From: Symbiodinium kawagutii | Lineage: Eukaryota > Sar > Dinophyceae > Suessiales > Symbiodiniaceae | Reading direction: 5' to 3' | Length of the DNA stretch: 64,000 nt | NCBI GenBank assembly: GCA_009767595.1 | Contig: VSDK01008638.1 | Coordinates: 44,799-108,798, forward strand | In this document: piece by piece, positions 11,340 to 23,400 of the stretch | Layout of the letters: the number at the start of each line of letters is the position of its first letter | Position numbering within the stretch: position 1 is the first letter of the stretch | The notes under the pieces: generated by a model | What the model was told of the DNA's origin: nothing | Databases searched by the model: none | Seen by the model: only the letters and a program-made list of their open reading frames with translations | Translations under genes and position numbers: made by a program

Positions 11340-11867
11340 CCTAATTACTTTGAATTATTTTCAATCATTTTTACCCGCTCTTAATTATTTACATGTTTCT
11401 TAATTCCCTTTCATTGTTTTTAGTTATTCTCAATTTTTTCAATTGCTTTTGATTATTTTTTTGATTTTTTCAGCTATTTTTGATCATTTTGAATGATTCC
11501 GAATGGCCCTGCATCACTTTTTCTTTATTTTTTCATTTTTTCGCTATTTTTAATTGCATTGAAATATCTTTACCTTTTCGTACTTACCCTTAATTACTCT
11601 TGATTGTTCTGAAGTAATCATCATTAGTTTTAGGTATTCTCAATTGATCTTAATTATTCTTCATTGTGTTGATTTTTTGGTTTTTTTTTTATTGTTCTGT
11701 ACCATTTTTTAGTTATTACCATTTACATTGAATCATTCTTTGTTTCCCCTTGTTATTTTCAATTATTCTTAATGGTTCTTAATTAGATTCAATCATTCTG
11801 AATTGCTTTTAATTCACCTTAATTAGTCTTGGTTACTTTTCTTATTCTTAATCACTCTGGATTACCA

Positions 11868-14313
11868 TTCTTAAAGTTTCCTTTTTCAGCTTTCTTTCAA
11901 TACCCTACAGTCTTACGTTATTTTCAGCTATTTTTCATTATTCTTCAATATTCTCAAGTCCTTACACTATTTTGAATTATTCTTAATTATTTTCAACCAC
12001 TCTTCATTTTTTATTAGTCCTCGTTATTTTGAATTACTTTCGGTTGTGCTTCATCATGTTTAATTACTTCTAACTCATTCCCGTTAATTATTTTTAGTTG
12101 TTCCGAATCACTTTTAATAGCTCTTCTTAAAATCTCCTTTCTAAGTATTCCTTCAATGCTCTACACAATGTCTTACATTAGTTGTGATTGTTTTTCATTG
12201 CTTTTGATTATTCTTAATTCTTTTCACTATTCTGAATTATGTTTGATTGTTTTTAGTTTTTCTTAGTGCGTTTTATTGTATTTATTTATTTAGATTATTT
12301 CTTGATTTTTTAAACTACCCCTACTTATTTTTAATCATTCCTCATCAGTTTTAACTATTCTGAATTCCTTTTAATTCCCCTTGTTCATTCGTTGTTATTC
12401 TTAATCGCTATTAGTTATTCTTCAGTACCCCTTCACTATTCTACATTACATTTTACATTGATCTTAATTGCCTTTCATTCCTGCTAATTATTCTTAAATT
12501 GCTTTCACTATTCCTTCTCATCTTTAATTGCTTTTACTTATTCTAGATTTTTTGCACTGTTCCTCATTAGCCTTTTTATTTGCAATTATTTTTAATCGCT
12601 CATAATTTTGTATTCCATTCTATTTCCCTTAATTATTGTCAATTATTCTTGACTTAAACAGTTCTACTTACTTTGAACTGCCTTTGATTCCCCGTAACTA
12701 TTTGTCAATATTCTTCATCACTCTTATTGATCTTCTTGAAATATCTTTTTCAGTACTCCTTCAATACCCTACAGTATGTCTTACATTTTTTAAAACTGTG
12801 TTCCATGATTTTGAACTATTCCCCATTCTTTTCACTATCCATACAGTCTTCTCAATTATATCTAATTATTTTTCATTCCCGTTAATCCCCGTCAATTATT
12901 CTTAATCAGTCTTAATTATTCTGAATTTACTTTCCCCTTTTTTTACTTATTTTTATTTTATCTCTTAAAGTCTCCTTTTTCAATACTCCTTGTTTCCTTC
13001 AACGCCCTACAGCGTGTCTTACAATATTCTTAATTGCTTTTCATTATTTTTAAATATTCGTAATTATTTTCACTATTCTCAATTATTTTTGATTATCTTT
13101 AATTTCTCTTCATTCCTTTCCCTTCCTAATTAGTCTTATTTTTTTTTAATCGTTTGGATATATTCTGAACTATTCTTAATTATTCCTAATGACCTTTCAT
13201 TTGTTTCCCTATTCTGAATTATTTTTGATTACCTTCAATTGTTTTTGATCGTTTAAAATTGCTCTTATTTATTTTTAGTTATTCTTGGTTCCCTTTAATT
13301 TCCCTCAATTATTTTTTAGCTATTCAAAAGTTAAATATTCTTAATTATTCTGATTTTTTTGATTTCTTCTCATTAATTTGAATTATTTTTCATCACTCTC
13401 AATTACCTTTCTTATAATCTTCTTTTTCGGTACTCCTTCAATATTTTGCAGTATGTCTTACAGTATTATTGATTGCTCTTCATTATTTTTGAAATTCTTA
13501 CTTCTTTTCACTATTCTCAATTACGTTTAGTTGCCTTAAATTATGCTCACTTCTTTTCATCGATCTTAATTACTCTTGATTATTTTCCATTTTTCTTCAT
13601 CATTCTTAATTATTTTGAATTCCCTTTCATTCCCCTCAATTAATTTTACTTATTCTTAATCATCCTCAATTATTCTTAATGGCTTTTATCTAGACTTTAC
13701 TACTTTGAATTATTTTTAAGTACCCTGAATGATTCTTCACTACTCTTAGCTAGTGCCAACTATTCTTAACTATTCTCATTTTTTTTAGGTATTCTGAATT
13801 AGTCTTCTTAAAGTCTCCTTTTTCAGTACTCCTTCAATACCCTACAGCATGTTTTTCATTACTCTTAGTTATTGATTTTTAAACCCCATCCACTATTCTT
13901 AATTACTTTTAGTTATTATTGATTATTTGCAATTGTTTTTTTTAATACCCTCAGTATTTTTTCACGATTCTTAATGATCCTAGATTATTCTGATTGACTC
14001 TTCTTAAAATTTGCTTTTTTCAGTTCCGCTTCAATGTTTTACAGCATATCTTACATTACTCCTGATTCCATTTATTCACTCTTGATTATTCTTAATTGCC
14101 TTCAATTACTTTCAATCTCTGTTCATTCCTTTCACTAGTCTTGATTACTTTGAATTACCTTTTAAAGGTTGTAGTTATTTTGAATTAGGCTCAAATACCC
14201 TGAATGACCCTTTGTTACTCTGAATTACTGCTAGTTGCGCTTAACTACTCTTAATGATTCTTAATTATTCTTAATGATTCTTCTTAAAGTTTCCTTCTTC
14301 AGTATTCTGAATG
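11868..14313 (+). repeat. Eight dispersed copies of a roughly 55 bp module
   Basis: The module runs TTCTTAAAGTCTCCTTTTTC, then AGTACTCCTTCAATACCCTA, then CAGTATGTCTTACATTA. Copies begin at about 11868, 12121, 12731, 12961, 13409, 13804, 14000 and 14281 (the last truncated). Spacing is irregular (195-606 bp). Most copies hold one or two pyrimidine-tract-AG strings that resemble 3' splice sites. Confidence 0.75.
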
Positions 14314-14379
14314 ATTTCATATGATTTCCACTTACTATCCCAGCTTAATGATTATTCTTGGCTTTTGCTGATTCTACAG

Positions 14380-14466
14380 GATGCCAAAAACAGTTCGAAA
14401 GTCGCCAGGCCAAGCTGAGCGCCATGGAAGAGGAGGTCCTCAGTCAGAAAACAGCAGAAGAGCTGA
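14380..14466 (+). CDS. Calpain-like gene, candidate upstream exon (coiled-coil-like)
   Basis: Acceptor GATTCTACAG|GA. The frame starting TGC CAA AAA CAG reads QAKLSAMEEEVLSQKTAEEL, strongly helical with GC-rich third positions. The donor is uncertain: AAG|GCGATG at 14466, or later sites near 14500. A second, shorter frame (GAT GCC AAA AAC, donor AG|GCCAAG at 14420) fits the phases of the exons at 9119 and 15021 better. Composition favours the long frame and phase favours the short one. Confidence 0.45.
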
Positions 14467-17400
14467 AGGCGATGCTGGACGGCTGCAAGATCCTTGGCAC
14501 ACGAAGTGACATGAAAAATGATCGAAATGACAAATCAATATGGATGAAAAATGATCGAAATGACACTGATGACAAATCAATATGGATGAAATCATATGAA
14601 GAATGAAGAATGAAGTATTCAGGAAGTTTTTTGAAGTCACATGAAATCAAGGTAAGGTTCTTATCAGGGCCTAATCCAAATAATGTACGAAGGGCACAAA
14701 TCGCCATCACGTGGGTCATGCTGTTTGTGTTGGCTAAAAACTGCCGTTCAGCAGTTTTGTTCAAGAAGGTTGCCCACAATGGGAGAGATGTGAACGACCA
14801 GTGCAAGAATGGAGTTGATGGAGTTGATGGGAGAAAGTCGGAGAAAAAACCCGCAAGAGAAGCATGACTACAATATGTTCTGATATGTTTTGACATATGT
14901 CAACATATCTTTGTGTATTTGAATAGGTTCATATTTCACATGTCTTCATCAAATACTTGTTTCCATTGGAATAGGTACATGTTTGATATGACTTTTGACA
15001 TGTTTCACATGTTTTCCAAGTGCCAACGTGGTCGCATGGCTCGAGGAATGGCGCTCCGCAGATGAGCTGCGTGTCTTCGTGGGAGCGCGCTCGGGAGCAC
15101 TGCAAGAAGGAGGCAAGCACTGGCACAAAGTAATGAAAGTAATGAAAGTAATGTGTGTACTTACTTTATCTTACTAATGTGTGTACTTCTGTGTGTACTT
15201 CTGTGTGTACTTACTGATTTTCTTACCATCACATGTTGTTTTCTGGTTTTTTTAAGTGATTGGAATCAAGTGAAGTAAGTAGAAACATCAAACAACAAGT
15301 AGTTCCTTGAGATGTTTTTGGGGAAAATCCAATCATTGAGTGTGGCGCAGCTCGTGTTTCAACCTCCGCCGTCAAAGCTTACATGCAGAGATGCCAGGCA
15401 CTTTGGTGAGAGGAGTGAATCAACAAGTGGTTTCGGTGCAAGTATTGTGATTGTGGTTGTGGTTGTATTGCATCACCTTTTGATTAACGTGAATAGGCAG
15501 TAGGAGCTATCAAAATAACATCAGTCTTAGAGTCCAAAGGCTGACAAGCAAAGAACATTTTTTGGTCAGTCTAGACTATTGCACTGCCTCCTGCAAAGCA
15601 ACATTTTCTTGCAGAAATGCCCTAAGCAAACAAGAACCACAATAGTCCACAAGAAGATTTTATGAGATTGTTGTTATTTGTTGTTATTTGTTGTTATTTG
15701 TTTGTTTTCTTCGAGTTTTCTTGGTTTTTTGTTGCAGTGGGTACACTGAAAAGCGCTGTCAGTGACCGCCGTCTCAAGGTGCGCGAAATCGTTGAGAAAT
15801 TTCAAAGTGCCTTGGGAGCATGGAGATATGCTGTGCTGTACGCTGCCGCTGACAGTGTTTGCTGTCGTTTTTTGGTGACAAAATGTGACAAGGGCAGAGG
15901 GTAGAAGATGTGACGAACACTTATGGTAGGATCCCCGAGGATCCACATTACTAAGCCAGCTACATGGAACAAAACTCATGGAGATATGACTCTTCAAATT
16001 CTGTTGTTTGTGCCTCCAGCTTCTCATTGCAGCCAGATGGCCACATGTTGGGAGTCAGTGAAAAAAATGCAACATAAATACATGGACAAGAAGTAACCGT
16101 TTAACCCGAAAAATCCTTTGTAGAACTACCAAAAGGCTAATACCAAGCCGGATGTAATCTAATCATCAAACCAAGCGCAACTTCGTCATCCTTCATATCC
16201 TTTCATATCCTGTCATCATTTCATCCTTTACACGTTGGCCACGCAACAATGTCCTCCAGGTAGCGGTGAGAAGTTCAAGGACGAGGCGTTCAGTGTGGAT
16301 GACGAAGCATCAATGCTGTACATCGATCGCCACCTGGCTACGTCAAAACTGAAAACCAGGAGAAAGTTCAAACAAATCACAATCGTTATCATTTTTTCAT
16401 CAATGTCAATGATTATTAATTAATTATTATCAAGTTTTTACAATTTAGCAAATTCAGATTTACAGATTCATTTCATTCATTTCCTTCATTTGCTTCATTT
16501 CCTTCATTTCATTGATTCATTCATTTGCAAGTTGAGCTTCCGTGTTGAAAGCGCAGAACGGCAAGTGCCAAGTCTAACCCCTTTGACTTGCCGAATGTGA
16601 GAAGATGTGCATAGACATCGCATAGAGATTGCATTTGAAGTCGCCAGAGTTGACTGGAGGTCTTCACTTTGATCATTTTTGATCTTTTGTGGTGATGGAG
16701 ATACGATGTGATACGACGTGATACGATTTGATCATCGCTGTTTGTCATTGCCATAGGATCTGTGTGACATGGCCTGATCCATTTGATCATGATCCCGTTC
16801 ATGTTGTGACGGACAGTTGAATCATCGCCTGCCAGGTAAAATGCACAAGTGCTACGACCCTGGTCCAAATTTAGTCTCGTTTTTTCAAGTCTTCATATGT
16901 CTTCATGCTGATTTGGAGCATTGGGACAGATGGAACAGCCGGTTTTGATTAGGTCATTTAAAGATCATTCGAGATTCAACTTGACGAGCAACTAATTTGG
17001 CACATGCATTTGTCGGTTGGAGGCACCTGTTTGCAGTGGACTTGCTCTCCCCCAGTCGCTAGATTTGCGTTAGCTGTAGATTGGTGTACTTATAGATGTA
17101 TAATAGGCCAGGTGCATCCAATCTGTCCAGTGGAGATGGCATCTCTGCCAGACACATGTCGCCCCTCATGCGTAGGGTGTCTCCAGCAGTCTATGGTTTT
17201 CGATGTTTGCCGGGCGTTATGCACCTGACTTGCACCAAGATAGACAAGTGAAAACATGAGAAAACAATTGCTTTTTGCCGATGCCAAACCCAAACGTAGC
17301 TCTGGTGAAAGATCCGCGCTAAATGAGACAGGAGAAAAAAGGAGAATTTACTTGGGCCAGCTCACATACTTGAAGGATGCACTAGAAATATTCAGAAACG

Positions 17401-20400
17401 TTCAGAAACAAAATTTGATGAAATATAAAGGTAAATGAAGTACACTACGTAAAATGTAAAACTCTGAAAGGACTATGAGAGCAGACTTTAGCCGAAGAAA
17501 ACCTTGAGAACTCATGGGCTCGCTCCACGGACAATCGCCACGCGCTCTCCTACTGCCAATCTTACTTTGGGAATTTGTGTTGAAAAAGTGGCAGTCTAAA
17601 ATCAACATCCAAAATTAGTGGAACGACTAAAGTGTAACCGGTTCTGTTAATACGCGTTGAAAGATGTTGAAAGTGGTTTTGCTCCGGGTGAAGGAATTTC
17701 CAAAAAGAGCCATTACATCTTTCCGGGAGAGCCGGAGAACGCTATCCCACCTTGCCCGAACTCCGCTTGAAACTCCACGAGGACTTTGCGAAGCCTTGCG
17801 GGTGGAAGCGAATTTCAGAGATTCGTCCTGATGTTCCCCTGATTAAAGCTGCATCCATCGACCAGATACGCCAAGGACTCGCTTGAAAACGCTTTGCGCA
17901 TTCATATGACCGTGATTTCACAATTGTATCAATATATGTAACCACAAATGATCCATGTCATAATCTGTCATATGATTTTCTATCCCATGTGTAATGAAAG
18001 ATGTGCTTGTGCATTTGTAAGTATTTCTGGATACGCACAGTTTGTTTGTATATAACTTCGAGACTGAAGTGTGAGAGAGACTAGGCGCCCAGAGCGATGT
18101 AAGTTGGACATTTCTGGACTTAAGATGGCCATCAGTGGTTCAAGGACATGTGCAATTTGTTTGATACGGTGTCAGAATCTGTCATACGAAAGTGTCATGA
18201 AAGTTGTGTTGCATGGAGTTATGCGATGTTATACGTGTTGTGCACTGTAGAGGTTGCATCACGGGTGACCGAACGGAGCTCCTTGGGAGATCTTGGGAGC
18301 GACCCTCTTACTATCTCTTACTGAGATCTCATAAGATCTCACAAGTGCAATTTCGCAGACAAAATTCAAAGCTGAGCTGAGTTCAACAAAGGACTAGGAC
18401 TTCATCAACAGCAAACACAACGGTGTTCTCATCAAGCCTCCAACATCCTCCCACAATCTAGATCACTTGAGGCCTTACCAGGGACCGAACAAACAATTTT
18501 CATTTGTTTTGCATCTTTCTGTGGCTTTGATTTTTCAAGGGGTCCACACGAAATGGGCCAAACCACTGAATTGGATGTTGAGTGTCCTTTCATCAGCAAC
18601 TAAGTCATTGATGGACAGATGCACGCATTCTACGCGCACTGTTGTAATGCCATCACCTCCGACAATTGCTTTCTCAATCCATCCCAGTATGTCGCGTGGC
18701 TAAATATGCGGCCTAGAATCAGAAAGCGAATAAGAGGAATCACCAACCACAAGCAACCTGGTCAGTCAATCAATCCATGTTATTATCAGGTTCATCACGG
18801 TCATTATCATCAGCACTAGCCAAACAGTTTAGGTCGAAACATTGGCACAAACAAGGATCAACGGAGCATCACAACAAAGAAACAACAATTGTTACAGTAG
18901 CCAGGAAAAATGCACAGCCTTCCGGTTCAGAACTTGTCCCGGTGTGTCGTGCTTCTTTGCGAAAAAAGCAGCCTAGATAGTTCGCAAGGCCAAAAAAATA
19001 GACTCTTTTTTCTCATTTTTTTAGGGTCCACAAAAAGCAATCCAACAATTTTCATCAATATTCATTATCCAAAAAAAAGTGAAAAAAGTGTTCTCAACTC
19101 ACATAGTTAAAAAAAGACCAAGTCACAATCACCAACCCATTGCAATCAAGGAACAAAAACAGTGACAATGATCATCACATCAAAGAAACATGAAAACAAC
19201 CATACCATTGGAAGCAATTGACAGAAACCTTACAATAAACTCAGAAAAAACACAACAATCAACTTACAACAATGGACCCAACAAATCACAACCAGTAAGT
19301 CACAAGAGCACCCCCACAAAAACCATTTCACAAAAATCAACACAGAATCAACAGCACGTACATCAATTCATAGTTGTCATTTGGTGACAATCGCAGCAGG
19401 ACCGTCAACGTTCCAAAGCGGATGAACTCATAATTCATCATCCCAGAATGATTTACTCAACAGATAGTCAGCCCATGCTCAACATTTCTCAAAAATCACG
19501 TCAAAGCGACGCGGCTGTGGTAGTCAGCCCCATTGTTGGGTACATCATTATTATCATGTAGACAAATATTTGGAACCCACATCTTTGGTCTTTGGAAATT
19601 GTTGTCAAGTGATTGGCTGCAGGATCAAGATAGAAAGCTTGATACCTTTTGAGAGCAGGATGTTTGGCTACACGATGTTACACAGCACCCTTGACTCACA
19701 AGAAGCAATGTCGTTAAAACACATAGTGTGGCATGCTGTCTTCCTATTCATAGTTTCCACTTCTCTTACCTCTTCCTGGAAGTTGTCAGGTTCTTTCAGT
19801 TGTTGTTCATCAAGCACATGCTGCATCATGCTGCAACCAGAACAGAACTGTCGGTCTCGTCTAATCCTTTGAAAGCTCAAATGTTGTCTCCGCTGTGGTG
19901 GTCGCAAGGTCCAAGTGTCGCTGCCCATGATTGCACTCACCATATCTCAGTCTCAGCGTCCTTTGTTTTTCACTTTCATGGGTGTAAAAAGGGTCAAACC
20001 GAGTCAAACCTGTGGTGCGGTACTCCTTTGAACATTTTGAACACACCATCCGCAACAAAACCTGTGAGTTCGCCTGGGCGACGCAAACATACCCCTGCAA
20101 CTTGTTGGGAACTGTGTAGTGCCGTTGGCAACCATTGCCATGAGGATTCGAACAGAATCGTGTCACGGAACACCCAACTCGGAGTAGCTCCCTGCTACCC
20201 AGTCAGGGTAAAGTAGTATAAACATTTACACATTTTGGATAATGTTTGCAAGGAGTACCCGCAAGAGGCGGGGGCGGAAGTTTCCAAACTTATATAAGCC
20301 TATAGGGAAAGCATTTGGGCCTATTGGGTGTCACCCCGCCACACCACACGACAACACAAACCGGGCACCACACCACACCGACACACCACACCACCACACC

Positions 20401-23400
20401 ACACCACACCACCTCAACACACCACACCACCACACACCACACCACACCACCTCAACACACCATACCAACACACAACACCAACAACAACACCAACACCAAC
20501 ACCAAGCCAAACCACACCACACCAACACACCACATCAGCACCAACAACAACACAAACACCAACACCAACACCAAACCATACGACACCACAACTTAACACA
20601 ACACAACCAAACGCAACACCACACCACACAACGCCACAACACACCACACCGCAAACGACACCACACCACACACCACACCACACACCACACCACACACCAC
20701 ACACCACACCACATCACACCAACCCCCACGAACAAACGTACCAAGACAAAAAGTACCAAGACAAAACGTACCAGAACAAAACGTACCAAGACAAAACGTA
20801 CCAAGACAAAACGCGTCAAGACAAAAAGTACCAGAATAAGACGTACCAGAGCAAAACGCACTACAAATCTACAAGGCACTACAAAGCTCCACAAAATATT
20901 ACAAGGTACTACAACATACTACAAAGGTACTGCAAGGTACTACAACGTACTACAAGATACGGCAGCGTACTACAAGGTAATACACGGTACTGCAACGTAC
21001 TACAAGGTACTACAAAATACTGAAAGATACTACAAGGTTCTACAAAATAGTACAAGCGAGGCATTACAAAATTCTACAGCGTATTACAAGGTACTACAAT
21101 GTTCTTAAAGAAACTACAAGGTACTACAAGGTACTACAATGTATTACAAGGTAATGCAAGATATTACAAGGTACTACAATGTATTACAAGGTAATGCAAG
21201 ATATTACAAGGTACTACAATGTATTACAAGGTAATGCAAGATATTACAAGGTACTACAATGTATTACAAGGTAATGCAAGATATTACAAGGTATCGCAAG
21301 GTACTACAAGGTACTACAAAGTACTACAAGCAAGGTACTACAGAGTCACGATCCAAGACTTGTCCAACATCACCTGTCACAGCCCTGCCATTGCGGAAAG
21401 CGATCCCAGAGCAGTTCAACATGAGAACTTGGACTTATCCAGTTTTTGGCAACAGTCTCAGGAAACAAGCCGGAAGCAAACCGGAAGCCAACCCGGTCGG
21501 AAACCGAGAACGTCTCACACCCGTCCGATTTGGAACGTGACTTTTCGGCATCCTGCGACGCATTTTCCACGAGAAAACACAAGACTTTGCGACAAAACGA
21601 ATGATCAAAACCAATGAAAATCGCATTTAGCGCGAGACTCCCTCCATTTTTGACCTTGTAAGAACATCAAAATGTAGCAAATGCCACGCGCGCCACAAAA
21701 AGTCAAGATCCAACACTTCACCAACATCACCTGTCACAGCCCTGCCATTGCGGAAAGCGATCCCAGAACAAGTCGACATGCTCCAGATGCCACGCCTGCC
21801 ATGCAAAGTCACCAGGAGAAGAACACACCACACCAGGTCACACCACACCAGATCACACCACACCACATGACACCACACCAGATCACACCACAACGCACTA
21901 CACCACGCCACATTACACCACACCAGATCAGACCACACCAGATCACATCACACCACATTACACCACACCAGATCACACCACACCAGGTGATGTATGGTTG
22001 ATGTGATGTATACCAAATGTGATGAACTGTGGATGTGACGTATACCAAATGTGATGTATTGTGGATGTGATGTATTGTGGATGTGATGTATTGTGGATGC
22101 GATGTGTTGTTGATGTGATGTATTGTTGATGTGATGTATTGTTGATGTGATGTGTTGTTGATGTGATGTCTTGTTGATGTGATGTGTTGTTGATGTGATG
22201 TATTGTTGATGTGATGTATTGTTGATGTGATGTGTTGTTGATGTGATGTATTGTTGATGTGATGTGCTGTTGATGTGATGTGTTGTTGATGTGACGTGTT
22301 GTTGACGTGATGTGCTTTTGATGTAATGTATTGTTGTGTAGCACAAGTGAAACTTGTGAGAAGGGACAAATCCATGCGATGCCAACATAGCTGTTGGCTC
22401 AAAAGTTTTAGAGCCTGACGGCTGCACCTCGCTCCGCCATGAACGAGAGCGATGCGAACTCGTTGGTGGGGCTGCTGGTGCCCATTTTCTACTCCTGGTT
22501 GAGGGCGTACTTCACCCAGACGGAGTATGAGGCGTTCGAGACATGCACTGAGGCCTGCTCGAGAATGGCCATGCTAGTTGATGTGGGGGGCCATCGAATG
22601 AGTTACCCTATTCTAGCTGCCGCCTTTGCGAGTGCCCGCATTGCTGAGAACGACCTTCACCCCCAACATGTGGAGTGCCTGCCCATCGTGGAGTGGCTCT
22701 TTCCTGACCGACCGCAGCTTCCACTTCACTTGGCTGTGGCCAACTTGGATGAACAGGCCGTCAATGCTTAGCTGGAAGCCATGGGACTCCTGGCAGCGAT
22801 GTTGCGCCAGCTCGCCAACTTTGCGACAGACGCCCGTGACCTACAAGAAGCCTGGTGGTTGTTCGATTGCCACTGCTTGGTGGTCAGCGACATCCTGCTG
22901 ATCAAGGCAGGGAGAGCTCGCAACCGCAACCCGGAGGTCACCATGGCCTTAAGCCCATGAGTCCACCGCCGGTGGATTCAACCCCCCTTTTGTGTACCAT
23001 AGCGCGCCGCAGGTGCCTCACTCCGCGTTCTGTATCATAGAGCACCGCGGGTGCCTGTTCCATTGGTCAACCTCCGGTTGGCCACCATTACCAGTGCATC
23101 TGGAGCTCGGAAAAGAGAATGCACAGCTGCTTCCACCGAATCGAGCTGTGATTTGATCAGTTCCAATTTGTTGAACTGTCCACACGCTGGGTCAACGGAC
23201 AGAGTTGTCCTGAAATCGATCACTCATTCCGAGGAACTGTCGGAAGCCAACTTGTCATGTGTCTTGACATGTTGCCCGAGTGCCCATGGATCACTTCACC
23301 TCCGGTGGCAGACCATGGCTCAAGACACTTTTGGTGACCTGTGCGTCATCCTCACGGCGGCTTCTTTAGACCATGTGCTGCCGACGTTGGTTGAACTTGG

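Larger units (their letters stand above)
9300..14340. repeat. 5 kb AT-rich field of degenerate TTAATTACTC-type decamers
   Basis: Almost the whole interval consists of diverged 10-11 bp words such as TCTTAATTAC, ATTATTCTTA and GAATTACTTT. Islands that differ are a 24 bp array at 9978-10600, a GC-rich island at 11190-11340 and eight copies of a roughly 55 bp module between 11868 and 14313. It probably forms an intron (inference from the exons on either side). Confidence 0.85.

Noticed and set aside
17479-17575. Possible exon reading TLAEENLENSWARSTDNR
   Set aside because: Coding composition is fair, but phases do not fit between exons E and F and the donor is poor. Left as an alternative only.
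19668-20216. Overlapping frames of 90-160 codons on both strands
   Set aside because: No motif, no splice signals and both strands equally open; probably a decayed repeat.
20242-21108. 288-codon His/Thr/Lys-rich frame and overlapping Cys/Val/Trp frames
   Set aside because: Produced by (ACCAC)n and GTACCAAGACAAAAC repeats. The same frames recur in the second module copy with different residues.
20254-22335. CRISPR-like regular repeats
   Set aside because: Repeats are contiguous minisatellites with no unique spacers, in a eukaryotic setting with introns.
22382-22407. Spliced-leader-like TTGGCTCAA in repeat A
   Set aside because: Only nine bases match the leader and they are part of the CCAACA-TAGC-TGTTGG palindrome; chance is sufficient.
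21809-22427. Minus-strand frames with HINNTSHQQ-type repeats
   Set aside because: Translation of the 16 bp TGATGTGATGTATTGT satellite.
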